The notes beneath the pieces were generated by a model that saw only the letters and a list, made by a program, of their open reading frames with translations, did no database searches and was not told the DNA's origin. The position numbers were made by a program, and so were the translations under genes. A DNA stretch of 64,000 nucleotides from Hyperoplus lanceolatus (lineage: Eukaryota > Chordata > Actinopteri > Uranoscopiformes > Ammodytidae): positions 23,032,001 to 23,096,000 of the forward strand of contig CM049410.1 of assembly GCA_026929865.2 (NCBI GenBank), read 5' to 3'. The number at the start of each line of letters is the position of its first letter. Position 1 is the stretch's first letter. Positions 46,207 through 62,491 of the stretch are shown here, one piece after another.

Positions 46207-46747
46207 CGTGTGCGCTTGTTTATCCGTCAACAAAGGATGATGTAATACATGTGGGTGACATCATGTTTTTATGTAAAAGACATGCAGATAAATGAGCTCT
46301 CTCTCTCACACACACACACACACACGCACGCTAAAGAACAAGTTCTAGTACATGTGAGTTCGGAGAACATCAAGTAATCTGCACATGTTGTATCCACAAA
46401 CATACACCACGTATAAACACATACACTTTTCTGCTTTCATGCTAGGGTAAATACATGCATACATACCAGGTTGCAACCACAGACACATACACGGACTGGA
46501 TGGATATAAAGGTAAGAGATATTGATTTGTTGGAGATCAAAGGCAAACTGACAGCCTGCAACCTGTTTTATGGAACATCAAAAGTCTCTGTCCGTCTCCA
46601 GTCTTTTGATTTTCACCTGGTTTGGTTTGCTCTGAAACCCCCCAACCCCTCCCTCCTCTCTTCATCTCACCAGGGGTTCATGCCCAAAGGACAGAAACCT
46701 TGCTTTGTTTTCTCAAGCTTATTATCATTTGCCTCACGATCCGTTAA

Positions 46748-48296
<1,549 letters not shown>

Positions 48297-48780
48297 TCAA
48301 GATGGTTTATTTGTCATATGCACAGTAATTACAGCAGCAGTCATTAGCAATGAAGTTCTCAGGTCCCAGGCTCCTCTCAACAATGCAATATATAAGAAGA
48401 AAACATATGAACACACAAGTGAGTGAAGCAACACCTGAGACACAAATAAACACAGAAGTAGTGCAAGGACACAGTGCAGATAAAAAGTGTAGAGATGGGG
48501 GCGCCCTTAGCTCAGTTGGTAGGGCGTCCCCCCCCCGGATCGGGCCCAACAGCAGACTCGTGTTCGATTCCCACCCGCGGTCATTCTCTGCATGTCACTC
48601 CCCTCTCTGCTCCATTTCACCTCTGTCTCTCTGCAGAGATGCCCAAAAAATATCTTAAAAAAAAAAAAAAGTGTAGAGATAAGGTGCATCATATAAATAT
48701 AAAGTAGAATGCAGTACAAAATTAAATTAAATGCAGACTAAATAGAATACTGTACATACAAATAACTATTGAAATAGGAT
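48297..48780 (-). repeat. LINE 3'-end fragment interrupted by a SINE (candidate)
   Basis: TTCAAGATGGTTTATTTGTC followed by A-rich sequence reads as the reverse complement of a LINE 3' end; the same sequence continues after the SINE at 48497-48665. Confidence 0.45.
48497..48665 (+). mobile_element. tRNA-derived SINE, copy 3
   Basis: The head CTTAGCTCAGTTGGTAGGGC is identical to copy 1 at 13664, with box B GTGTTCGATTCCC, the shared body and an A-run. Flanked by a perfect 15-base duplication AAAAAGTGTAGAGAT (48482-48496 and 48666-48680). Confidence 0.9.
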
Positions 48781-49419
48781 ACTGTACATGTTACTGTGGG
48801 GAAACCCTGTGCAGGTCACAACCTTCACACTCAGCAGACCGCTGTTTACGCTCTCCAACACGCACTGTTGTCTGTGTCTCCGCTAAGTGAGACATCCTGT
48901 CTCCAGTTGCCAGTAATTACGGTGGATAGCCTCACAGACGAGCAGGCCCACAAACAGCACAGCAGACAAAAGGCTGCCTGGCTGTCTTGGTCCTCTTTCT
49001 GATAAGGGCCTAAATCACTGACACCAGGCCTCGTCATGAAATGGCAACAACAGCACATGAATCCATCCCCTGTGTCACTGGCCATTCCCCTCCAACACCC
49101 TTGAATTCCCTCAGGTCATATATAGTGAGGGACCCTGATGCCACAGTTTTATGGCCCCTCAGTGGGGGCTAACGCCTCCTATTGTCCTCGGCTGCCCTCT
49201 GCTCTTTGTCTCAGTCCTGGGGTTGCTCATGCAATTAGGGCCCTGGCATTTCAATGGACGTGCTCGTAAACACTTGACCTGCATTGTGTGGATGAGAAAC
49301 AACTTTCATTTAGTTTGTTTAGCTCTTTATTTAGTCATGGATGTTAAGGGTGGAAAAGTGAGCGAGGGGAAATAACTGGAGGAGGATGGAATACGTCTGA
49401 AATGAATCACAGCCAGATG
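48781..49419. other. Intergenic, nothing recognised
   Basis: Mixed-composition sequence with short open frames only. Confidence 0.45.
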
Positions 49420-49546
<127 letters not shown>

Positions 49547-50494
49547 ATACGCTATAGTACTCCCCCATCCCCACTGTAATCTTCTGCAGCAATTGCATTC
49601 TCAGCAGGAGATGCCCACCGTGTGTAGGACGGGGAGGGGCTTTGAATAAGGAGGAGATAAGGTGGTAGACATTAACAAGGCATCATTAATACAATCCGGC
49701 ATATTACTGTTGAGTTGAATCTGTTGTGCTGTCAATCTCAGTCAATTTACTGCACTAAAAACTCACTAACATACTCCTAAAAGGTTACAAAGAAGCTAAA
49801 AGTAACTTTGATCAAAAGTACTTCTTTAAAATCTACAGCAATATGATTTGGCTCACAGAAGCCATCACACAATCTGATTGATTTAGCGGAATAAGTGAGC
49901 ACCTCCAGTCAGCTGGAAGACCAACAGAGACAATAGCCCCTTTTACACAGCCAGTGAAAGCCGGGAATATGCCGGAATTTCGGCCCCTCGCCCTGCTGTA
50001 TAAATGCGGGGGCCGAGAGGCGCAACAGATTGTTCCGGGAATTTTACTACCTCGGGGGGAAGTAAGATTGTAGACACAATCTGTCCGCCTCTCTGTATAA
50101 ATGCGGCCAGCTTGTTGTTGCGGAACAGGGGGGCGCTTGACGTTCCATAGCCTACGTTAAACATGCGACCATGTTAGCAGTTTCAGTGTGTTTAACATTA
50201 ACCACGGCGGCTTGATGTCCAGTAAAAATCACCAAATAAAAGGAACGGCGTATAATCTAGCTGGTCATAAGGTCCGCTACTCAATCCAAACCCCCACGCT
50301 TCATTTTGCAGAGTTTATGAGTCTATTTCTGCCCAGGGGAAGTTGTACAATGAAGTGGGAACGCTAGGCTAGGCTAGGCTGCGACCGGATCACCGCCGCT
50401 ATTATCCTAAGTCTGAGCGTATATCCACACTTTATTTCTGTCTACAGTGACGTGACTTCACACACTGTGTGGCAGATCGCTGCCCTCACAAAGA

Positions 50495-50984
<490 letters not shown>

Positions 50985-51004
50985 AAGCAGTGAGCGGAGT
51001 GATT

Positions 51005-51260
51005 TTTTTTTAACCTTTATTTATGCAGGTAAATCCCATTGAGACCGAAGACTCTTTTGCAAGGGAGACCTGTTTTCCTTTCCCACGTTACCATTCACAC
51101 ACCCATAGCAGGCTAACTATCGACATTCACACGAGGCAAGGTGGGTGAAGTGTCTTGCCCAAGGACACAACAACCATGACACAGGTGGCAGGGCGGGGAT
51201 CGAACCTCCAACCCTTTGATCATCAGCCGACCCGCTCTACCAACTGAGCCACATTCGCCC
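51005..51260 (-). mobile_element. tRNA-derived SINE with conserved core
   Basis: On the minus strand: box A TGGCTCAGTTGGTAGAGCGG, box B GGAGGTTCGATCCC, core GTCCTTGGGCAAGACACTTC (related to the element at 24182), and a 3' end reading TTTACCTGCATAAATAAAGG. Confidence 0.88.
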
Positions 51261-51617
51261 CATTTTGTCAGTTTGGTTAACAGTCCCAGAGATGTTGGAC
51301 TCAGCGCGTAGCGAGATCAACCGGCACATCACGGGGACAGTAAACTACGGCCCTCTTACTGCAAGCTCCAGCACTTCTGCTCTCAATTCACCGGCCAGTG
51401 TTGTTGTTGTAAAGCAGCTGACCGGCACGGCGCTAAATATTTACGTCACACCTGACGCTGCTTACAAGCACCTCTTTTATTCGGGAACGTGGGGCTACTG
51501 ATGCGCAAGCAGGCCGGCGTTGCTTGGTTCTGTGTAGATAACACAGAAGCAAGCAAAGCCAGCATATTGGAGTGATGTTGTTCCGTCAATATGCCGCAAT
51601 CTCTGTGTAAAAGGAGC

Positions 51618-54288
51618 CAATGACAAAGAGACAAATTCGTAAATAGAATATGCGTGGAGATCCTTTTTAGAAATGTATCAATTATTTCATGTATTGTCGC
51701 AGACCTTGTATATTTCATTCAAGTTATATATTTGTAAAATATGCCAAAAATCCTCACTGGGAGATGAGACCATGTCTTTACACCTACAGGAACATTTATG
51801 CATTACTCTTATTCTTGATTCTTGATGAGAATACCATCAACATTACCCCAGTCTATGAATATAGACAGATTTGGGCCAACATGTTACTATGGTGTCTATT
51901 CCTGCCCAGGCTGCCTGCTCCTGTAGCAGACTTGAACTCTGCTTCATTCTTAAGTATCAAAGCCCTCTTCTCCACTGTCATTTCCAGGAGCCGGAGATGC
52001 CTTTTCTCCATATTTGTATTTGTTTGCCAATAGAAGCAGATGTTGTTCCGCTGTTTATCTGCTTTCCTGGCACAGTGAACTGTCTGAAAACCAGACGAGT
52101 TCCAGTCAAAACAGCAGCCGACGGCCTTGACTGGGAAACACTATGAGGACCGATTGGAAGAGACACAAAACACTGAGAATATGCAGAGACAAAAATTCAA
52201 AAAGATAAACAAAATATTTGTGTTTTCAAAAAAAGAAAGTAATTGAGACTGCAGTTCCTACTGGGGCAGAAGTAGTAACAAAGAGAAACACATGTGAGAA
52301 TGAAATCAAGGTAATAACCGTCAGAATGGTGCTAGGAATGATTATGAAAAGATAGTTGATGTGAATGCTTTTAGAAGTTAAGATTCAGAGTATTTTTTTT
52401 AAGAAATGTTGAGGTTAAAGCCATTTCAAATGGTTGTATTGGAGAAATATTCAGATGCAAACACACAAGATTTAGTGACATAAATGTACATTTAGGACCT
52501 TTTGATTTATACTAGTATGAAAGAAGACTTGGTCTGGATGCAAAATTTAAAAAACTCTCAAAACTCACCAGTGCTTGAAAACACAATGTTTTGCCTGCAA
52601 GGTCTCATCTCAAAGGACAGACTAAATAGACATTCTCATCGAACCTAATATCCAAGCTATCATTTTACTGACAACATAGTTCAAAGTCACTTTCTCACTT
52701 CTCTTCTTTTCTGGCAGAGTTTAATGTAGCAGCATGTCACAAAAGAACCATGACTACCCTTCACAAGTCTCCATTGTGTTTTGGGGTTTTCAAACGTAAC
52801 TACTGGTTGTCTCCGTAAAAAGCTACAAAGTCGAGCAGGGTAACTCATTGCCAGTCACACTTTGGTCTGAGTCCAGCCGAAAACCTGACATTGTATCTAC
52901 AGCAGGTTTACATGCAAAAACCATAAAAGGGAAACAACAAAAGTCAGAGCTTTTTAGAAAGGTGACCAATCACAACAGAATGGGCTCTGCAGCAGGGGGG
53001 CAAGGGGCAGGAGGAAACTACAGAGCGTTTAGAGAGAAGGCTGAAAACATAAGGAATACAGAAGGTTAGTTTACCCAGGATATACAGAGTTTATGGTGTG
53101 GTCAATGGTGTGTAGCTGCTCCATAGGGGACAACCATCAAAAGCAAAGACCTGAAAATGACTTTAGTAGGCTATGTCCTCTTTAATGTTCCCCTCAGGAT
53201 GAAACGTAATAACATCAACACTTTATCTGGTGCCATGTTCAGTCTTCTGAATAGCCACTTCAATTACAAACAGATTTTATTGTGCCTCTGGTGTTATGGT
53301 GAATTTTGAATCTCACAGGTTCAGTTTCACCTTAGGTGATGACAGTCTTCACAGAAGAACATGGTGGATATACATTTAGATCTCTGATCAACACTGTGAG
53401 AATAAATCTTAATTTTATACTCTTGTGCTTTTTAAACTTATACACTTTTGTATGTTTAGTAACTTCACATTCATTCACCATTTGTAAGTGCACATAACAA
53501 AACTGTATATACAGAGGCAGGCCGTTTCAGTAAATACTTTGCCCAAGGTCAGGGGAGGACTATTTGTGTGGGATGAGCCAGCACATGACAAATGGCCTAG
53601 CAACGACCCCGCACCCTCCCTTCACCTCTCTTATGAGCAGGGTAGTGTAAACCAGGAAATGTATCTTATGAAGACCAGCAAGAAGAAGACGTCATCGGGA
53701 AGCCAGGCCTAACATCTACGGCCAGCCTCTAACACATAGTCAACCAATCAGAAATAATGTATTTGTTTCCATATAACACTATGTCCCACCATTTTATCTT
53801 CAGTCTTACTGGGGACGCTTTTTGAGAACCAGTAAGCTCCATGTAGGCCTACATGTTTCTGCTCACTCAATTTAGATAATAAACCTTTAAGCTTTGAAAT
53901 AAATCTTCTACTTGTTTTTCCTTCTTCAACTCTGGTTAAAAGAACATGAAATATTTTTCTAACAACACCACAGTTACCACACATCACTAGGTTTCCCCAA
54001 CTAATACTGGAAGCGTATATGCGGCATCTGCAGCACAAACATGTTTCTGTGAATTCTGGACGTGAATGTCACTCGAAAAGCCAAATGTTTCATCTGTTAA
54101 AACTTGATTGGTTGTTCTTGAACATCCCCTCCCCCTCCCTATTCCCTCTCTATATCCCTTTCACAGTTGGAGCCCATGTGCACATTTTATGGGGTGTTGA
54201 ACAACCTCACACAATACATACAATTACCTGTAACAGCTCACAGATGGCCGTTTCTCTGCCACATCAACATGGTGGATAATAGTTTCAG
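51618..54288. other. Intergenic, no gene recognised
   Basis: Short open frames on both strands without recognisable domains or splice logic. Confidence 0.45.
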
Positions 54289-54289
54289 T

Positions 54290-54343
<54 letters not shown>
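54289..54343. repeat. (CA)n microsatellite
   Basis: Pure CA array of about 54 bases. Confidence 0.95.
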
Positions 54344-55932
<1,589 letters not shown>

Positions 55933-58900
55933 TACCTCGGACTCAGAGCTGCTCACTCATTCTAACCTTTCGACACTCTGCTTCATCCAATAACCTTGTT
56001 AGTAAATCAGGTGGAAAATCCTGTGTCACATTTATCCTGGAAACTTGGCTGGCTCGCAGTGACTTCAGCAGTTTATTAGATAAGGATAGGAATAGGAATT
56101 GGAAGGCCAAGCTAGATATTAGGCCAGCAGTGATATATTCAATAAGCAATGACCACAGGCAGGAATAGGTTAATGTAAAGGAGGAAAGCATCTGCCTATG
56201 GTGCGGACAGACCACTGAAACATATTGAAGCTACACCATCCTAGCAGTTTCAAGCTGACGGCTTCGGCAGCAGGATCACGCCTGGACGTTTAGAAAGTCC
56301 AACGTCATGAGATGGCTTTTCTTAATCCTCTTTGCCCCGGAAATCCCTAATCCCTAAACCTGGCAGGTAGGAGGACATTTCCGAACTTCTTCCAATTTAG
56401 ATCAGTGTCAGGATTGGTAATCAATACAGACACACTGACCCACAAGTCCTAGAAGGTCCCACTGTCAGGCCACAACTTTGATATCCGGTGTTATAGGGTG
56501 GTTTCTTTTGGTTGGTGAAGGGATGGCATCTCTGACCAGCAAGTTAGGAGCTACTCTTAGCCTTAAGATGATATATGAATACGGCCCCAGGTATGTAAGT
56601 CCTGAATGTGAGTCAAAATGTGTATGGAACATCTAAACAAAATGAATTTTCAATCAAGCCCTTTTTAAAGCCAAACACTTGGGAGAGATCCAGTAACTAC
56701 ACTGAGTAGCTTCACTTTTAAACCCCTTCAAAGATCAAGACAGACAGAATCTAGGAAGAGGACGACTGAGAGAAGAGCATCATGCTTACATGAGCATTCA
56801 CAAAAAATAACATATGAATGGCCCACATTATGCTACATTCAGCCCCGACACAGATGCCAAAAATAGCTGTTATTTCCCTGCAGTGTTTGGACTGAGGCAG
56901 GGAAGTCACCCTGGTCTCCCTATGATTAGTCCACAAACTGGCTTCACAGTAGCAAGATAATGGCTGGGTGGAACTGCACTGTTTATTTGTGTGCCGTGAG
57001 CATATTTCCAAGGACACAGCAGATATCATCAGTACCAGGAAGTTCCACTGCCAAAAAGATTAATTCTATCATCTTCACTCAACTTCGGCTTTGTCTTATC
57101 ATAACGTCATTATCATCTGCCAGTTAGTACTTGCGTTCTAATAATATTATGGATTTGAAATGATAGAACTTGTCCTTAACATTTAGATGTCTGTATGGTA
57201 GAATGTATGGTAGTATGTTGCATTGCCTCATTTCACCTCTGTCTCTCCAAACCATCTAATAAAAGTTTACAAATGCCAAAGAATTATCTAAAAGAAAAAA
57301 TGCTGGCCAAAATTGTAGATTGAAAAGACCCTATAACTTCCCACTACTCTGTGATGAATGAGACTGAAATGATTAGGCTGGTTAACTTTTTGGAAGCTGT
57401 ACTGTGGCTAAATGTCAGTCCAAATGATGACAACATGTCTCATTTCCGTCTTAAAGCGATCCAGCAGGCAAATGCTCCGTCTGGTCATTTCTGCTCCTTC
57501 TTGGGAAATTTGGATATATATGTACATTCTGAAAAGACATGTCACCTTCATTATCCATTTGTGTGCCTTTAAATATAATCTTTATTTGACACGCAACCAG
57601 CGTTCAGGTTACTTAACACAAATTCTTAGCACAGGCTACATCTGTTTGAGTGCTTATCCAGGATCAGATCTCTGTTGCACCCTGCGAGGAAAAAACTTTT
57701 CGGATGATGGTATCTGTATCGTAAAGAAAAAATTAAATAATAAAGTAAAAGAGCCTCAACATTGAACTGTACAGTACTTAAGTAAATGTGGTTATTTGCA
57801 TTACACCTCTGCTCATGAACCACACGACTTGGAGAAATCTTTTTAGATTCCAATTCCAGATTTAGACACACTGCCGCCATACGTCTTCATGAGCAGAGGA
57901 AAAACCAAACTAAACACAAGATATTTTTGTCCACAAGACAACAGTAAGCAGTGATAAACACTGAGGTCCTGGGCTGAGCTTCAGTGTTGTCCATCAGAAC
58001 CACACAATCACTGTCACTCGGTCATCAAGGCTAAAAATACCTACGAAACAATGAGAACACAATAAACACACAAGCCACTCCAGCAAAACAATTGCCCAAA
58101 ACAACAAGAATACACACACACACACGCTTGCTTCCTTAAACATGTCCATCCTTGCTTTGTGTGTGTTGCATTCGGGCGCCATCTGCTCCTGAATACAGGC
58201 TAAAGAGGAAGTTTTTCAGTGTGTTTTTCCTGTGTGTACGCTTGTTTGCGTTTAGCTCTTTCATGTATCTGTGTTTGTGTATACTGTACTGTCTTCTTGC
58301 CAGCATCCGCCTCCTGACCACAACTCGTCTCCACGCAGTCTACAACAAAAACAGCACTAATAACTGTAATTTACCACAGTGGGATTTCTACACATTACTG
58401 CAGCACACACACACACTCACATTCTTTTGTCTGACAATAACAAAGAGCATCACCAGGAGAACAACTTTAGCAACTTTTGGAGAAAGTGGAGATGGAAAAT
58501 TTAGCCCCCCCCCCCCCCCTGCAAAAAAAAATGTGTACCTTCATTAAAGCATTGGTCAATTTTGAAATGTGTATGTATTTGCTTCCATAACATGTCTTCT
58601 TTCAAAATAGCATAAATAAAGGGCCCATAATGTACATTTTGGAGTTTAATTTGTTTTGTTATCATTTTGTGCCTGACTGGAATACCTTGCAGTTTTTCAA
58701 TATACAGTGTGTAAAATCGTTGCAGAGATTTGAACATATTTACTATCATGTCATATCAGAGTCACAGAGATTAACCAGTTCAACAAACAAGCAGAAATGC
58801 TGACCACACAGCCCATGTTTGCCTCATCTTGTGTCTGTGAAATTCTTTGCTGTGGTGTGAGATGTTGGGTATCAGCGTCCAAAGCTTCACCACAGAGCAG

Positions 58901-59700
58901 GCCTTCATTCAGCCCTTTCCTGTATACTCATTTGCTTAGTCACATGTTTCTGCTGAAGTCTTTTAACTGCGGCCTTCTACCCGCACACACTCATACCGAA
59001 ATACCCATGTAGCACGATATGACATCACCTTAATCTTAATGTTTATCGCCCATACCATCGGGCATAACAGCCGATTCTGTCCTGTTAGTGGACCATGGCA
59101 GCTATATATAGTCTTGGCTGGAAAGATCACAAGATAGATTTACTTCTCAAGGCCTTGTCTTTGAAGTATTCCTTTGACATTTTTTTGTTCAATACTACGC
59201 CTTCTGTTCAACACTACGGTCTATGCCGGCTACCGACATTTTTCTGTCCGTCAAGCCGTCCTATTATGTTTCAATCTCTGAGGGTTTCAATTGAAAAAGT
59301 TGTGTCCAAGGTCGACCAGTTGGTTTTTCGAAGCTGCCATTTTGAAAATATGTAGTTAATGTGTGTACGTCATAACTCAGGGATGTGAAGCTAGTGGACA
59401 TGCGCAGAACACAGCTAGGAAATATTCGGCTTAGGTTGTGATAGAATCGTTTTGTTGATTGGTTTTAAACCAACCCTCTGCAACTGAATGAAAATGCATT
59501 TGGTTTGTTCTTTCAATTCCAAATAAATTGTTTATAACTATTTTATTCGGTTTAGGTTTCAAAACCATTTTTAATCGAAATATGACCACGTAAACCCAGC
59601 TAGTGTAAATTAATTGATGGTAAGACATTCTATCCACGATGTTGCGCTGGGCCAATGAGCAGCTTTCATAGAAATGCATGGGCAACAGTTTCCAATCCGC
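55933..59700. other. Intergenic, no gene recognised
   Basis: Contains a SINE 3' fragment at about 57227-57300 (TTTCACCTCTGTCTC, ATAAAAGTTTACAAATGCCA) and a poly-C run at 58505-58519. No exon supported. Confidence 0.45.
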
Positions 59701-59770
59701 TTTACTTTTCTATATTGGTCCATGTTTAAAACACCTTAAAAATATCTCTTATGAAAAAGATTTGTGTAAT

Positions 59771-59784
59771 GTTACCATGGAAAC
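59771..59784 (+). promoter_or_regulatory. X-box (RFX binding site) upstream of the CFAP210-like gene
   Basis: GTTACCATGGAAAC fits RYYRYY-N2-RRNRAC exactly, 362 bases before the ATG at 60146. X-boxes mark promoters of RFX-controlled ciliary genes, which fits the predicted product. Confidence 0.65.
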
Positions 59785-59820
59785 CGCGGCCATAATTCAC
59801 GCATGGCATCATGGGAGCTA

Positions 59821-59930
59821 GCTCAATTTCAACAGCACTGGAATGTGATGATGTCACAGGATATATATTTTTTTTAAATAAATACAGCTCAAGATCAAAG
59901 GCACTGGAATGTGATGTCACAGGATTACAC
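59821..59930 (+). promoter_or_regulatory. Duplicated segment with two CRE-like sites
   Basis: GCACTGGAATGTGATG(ATG)TCACAGGAT occurs twice in direct orientation, giving TGATGTCA at 59849-59856 and 59912-59919. These are one-base variants of the CRE. They lie 230-300 bases upstream of the CFAP210-like ATG. Confidence 0.5.
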
Positions 59931-60145
59931 AATTTTAAATACTATTAGAGCTCATTGGAATTTCACCAGCTCCCTTTGATGTTGGATTGTTCATAGACGA
60001 CCACTCAAGAGAGTAGCCAGTCTCACATACAGTCAGACCTCACATATGTAGGTAACACAGGTAAGATACTTGAAATATAAATCGAAAAAACAACTTATAT
60101 ATACAAACACAAAATACCGAAATAATACTAAACCAAACAATAGAA

Positions 60146-62371
60146 ATGGCTTCCGCTAAAGTTAACCCTTGGTCTAATTCTGAATGGCTTAGTGATGATT
60201 ACTCTTTATCAAATCAGACCGCAGAATCCAAAGCGTACCGCAGACATGCAGTAGTAGATATAAATGCGCTGAATCAGAAATATGGAGCAGATGATGGGGT
60301 GGGTGGACAGGATAGGCAGAAACTAGTTGAGAAAGACGATATTCAACGATTCAAGCAGCATGTCAATGTCAAAAGATTCTCCAGTGCAGACCTTAGGAAA
60401 CATATGGAGGAGGAGAATGAAGCACTGATAGAATTTAGGAAAATTAAAAAAAGATTTGATGAAGATGAAGACCGTAAGTATGAAGAGATGATGCTGTCTA
60501 GACGAGAAGACCCTGTGAGGCCAGACAAAGAGAAGGTCATTCAGAAACAGCTCCATTCCCATTCTCTGGCAGAATATCAGGTAAGGCAAATGAAAGAAAG
60601 GGAGATGCTACAGAAGGCCGAGAAACTGCAGGACAAGAAACTTGGAGAAATGCTCAAAGGTCTTGATGAACAACATGCAAAGGAGCAAAGACTTCAGGCT
60701 GAGAAAAAGGCTGAGTCAAAGAAAACCAATTTTAAAACACAAGTGGAGGAAATCACCATGAAAAAACTCATTAAGGAGAGGGAAGTTCAAATACTTAAGA
60801 CAGAGGAGCAGAAGGCCAAACTTGTTGAGCTTGACAGAGAGAAAAATGTGCTGCAAAGAAAAACTGAAAAAGCAAAAAGGCTCTCAATGCTCCAGGTGCC
60901 CAAAGGGATTGTTGTGGACCAACTGGCAGCCTCAATTAACCAGCATGCCAGCACTACAGCTGTGAGGGCGGAACAATCATTTGTCACAGATTTGGCTAAA
61001 GAGGCTGAGTTGGTAAAGCAGAAGAAGCAAAAGGAGGAGATAAGGGCTGCCATGATTCAGTCAATCTCTGTCCACAGACAAAAGAAAATCCAGGAGAACG
61101 AGCAGAAGAAAAGGGAAGAAAATCAGAGCAAGTTGGACTGGCTCCAGTCTCAGAAAGATGCTGACAGGTTGTTCAAAGAAAACCAGAAATTGAAGGCTCA
61201 GATGAACAGAGAGGAAAAAATTAAAATACAAAAGTTTAACGCCAAGATGGCAGCTGAGAATCACTACAGGCTTCAACAGCTGAAGAGGGGGGAACCTGAT
61301 GCTGCAGTTGAGCCTGCTAGAGGTGTTTATCTCCCGCAGCATGAGCCCAATAATGCTGCAGAGAAAGTATGGAGCCAGCAGGGTCAGGAACGCCAGAGGT
61401 TGCAACTCAGCTTTAAAGACAACAGTTGGGTCCCTATTAGGCCAACCCGACTCCCACCACTTTCTAATGCAATAGGAGGGGTTGGTCCCTTTTCTGGTAT
61501 TGAGGGGTCTAATTACCTGTCTACAGATAACAGGGTGCCATTGCCAAAGTACCGCAGGGCACCTCAAAATATCTGTCAGCTGCAGGACTACAACAAACTG
61601 GTGGCGGACTCAAAGAAGGAGCGAGCCAGAACTTCAGATCTGACGCTGGAACAGTCCATTGCCATGGATTTGGCTAAAAGAGAGGCTGAACTGCTACATC
61701 AGCAGAAGCAAAAGCAGGCGAAGAGGGACGCACTTTTTCAGTCGATCTCTGCCCACAGACAAAAAAAGATAGAGGAGAACGATCAGAAGAAAAGGGAAGA
61801 AAAGCAAAGCAAGTTGGACTTACTCCAGTCTCAGAAAGATGCTGACAGGTTGTTCAAAGAGAACCAAAGATTGAAGGCTCAGAAGAACAGAGAGGAAAAC
61901 ATTCAAATACAGAACTTTAACGCCAAACTGGCGGCTGAAAAACAGGCCAGGCTTCAACAGCTGAAGAGGGGGGAACCTGATGCTGCAGTTGAGCCTGCTA
62001 GAGGTGTTTATGTCCAGCAGTATAGTCAGAATGACCCCCATAATGCTGCAGAGAAAGTATGGAGCCATCTATGCCAGAGGTTGCAGCTCAGCTGTAAGGA
62101 CAACAGTCAGGTCCTCCCACGCATTTATGATGCAGGAAATAATTTCACATCTGTAAAAGATGCAGCCAGAGGAGTAATTGGTCCCTTTTCTTGTGTGGAG
62201 GGGTCTCATTATAGGTCTACAGATACTAAGACACCGTTGGTAAGATACCGCAGGGCCCCTGACAAAGTGACCTTTTCCATGGACCTTAGACGGGCCGCTG
62301 CAGTGCCAGTGGTCAGACGCTTCCCGCCCATTCACTGTGCAGACAGGCAGAAGGCTAGAAACAAAATATGA
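60146..62371 (+). CDS. CFAP210 (CCDC173)-like coiled-coil protein, 741 aa, intronless, C-terminus duplicated
   Basis: CFAP210/CCDC173 is a microtubule inner protein of ciliary and flagellar doublets, and I expect the same structural role. The protein is nearly all charged coiled coil (Lys, Glu, Gln, Arg rich; residues about 45-270 and both repeats), with no signal peptide or membrane segment. The repeat carries AHRQKKIEENDQKKREEKQ, LKAQKNREE, RLQQLKRGEPDA and a terminal GPFS.EGS.Y.STD..PL..YRRAP motif; these resemble the C-terminus of CFAP210 as I recall it. The block is present twice: residues about 278-474 and 503-707. The start has a good context (GAAATGG). Unlike the other genes here it has no intron, so it may derive from a retrocopy or have lost introns. 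A (TAA)n tract follows the stop at once. Alternatives: another trichohyalin-plectin-homology family member. Gene confidence is high, family assignment moderate. Confidence 0.72.
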   Translation: MASAKVNPWSNSEWLSDDYSLSNQTAESKAYRRHAVVDINALNQKYGADDGVGGQDRQKLVEKDDIQRFKQHVNVKRFSSADLRKHMEEENEALIEFRKIKKRFDEDEDRKYEEMMLSRREDPVRPDKEKVIQKQLHSHSLAEYQVRQMKEREMLQKAEKLQDKKLGEMLKGLDEQHAKEQRLQAEKKAESKKTNFKTQVEEITMKKLIKEREVQILKTEEQKAKLVELDREKNVLQRKTEKAKRLSMLQVPKGIVVDQLAASINQHASTTAVRAEQSFVTDLAKEAELVKQKKQKEEIRAAMIQSISVHRQKKIQENEQKKREENQSKLDWLQSQKDADRLFKENQKLKAQMNREEKIKIQKFNAKMAAENHYRLQQLKRGEPDAAVEPARGVYLPQHEPNNAAEKVWSQQGQERQRLQLSFKDNSWVPIRPTRLPPLSNAIGGVGPFSGIEGSNYLSTDNRVPLPKYRRAPQNICQLQDYNKLVADSKKERARTSDLTLEQSIAMDLAKREAELLHQQKQKQAKRDALFQSISAHRQKKIEENDQKKREEKQSKLDLLQSQKDADRLFKENQRLKAQKNREENIQIQNFNAKLAAEKQARLQQLKRGEPDAAVEPARGVYVQQYSQNDPHNAAEKVWSHLCQRLQLSCKDNSQVLPRIYDAGNNFTSVKDAARGVIGPFSCVEGSHYRSTDTKTPLVRYRRAPDKVTFSMDLRRAAAVPVVRRFPPIHCADRQKARNKI

Positions 62372-62403
62372 TCTGGACTAGATCAACTGGACAATTATGT
62401 AAA

Positions 62404-62409
62404 TAATAA

Positions 62410-62489
<80 letters not shown>
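62404..62489. repeat. (TAA)n microsatellite
   Basis: Pure TAA/ATA units beginning about 35 bases after the stop of the CFAP210-like gene, followed by more AT-rich imperfect units. Confidence 0.95.

Positions 62490-62491
<2 letters not shown>

Noticed and set aside
61061..62335. Minus-strand frames opposite the CFAP210-like gene
   Set aside because: Shadows of a repetitive coiled-coil frame; no recognisable family and no promoter or splice logic.
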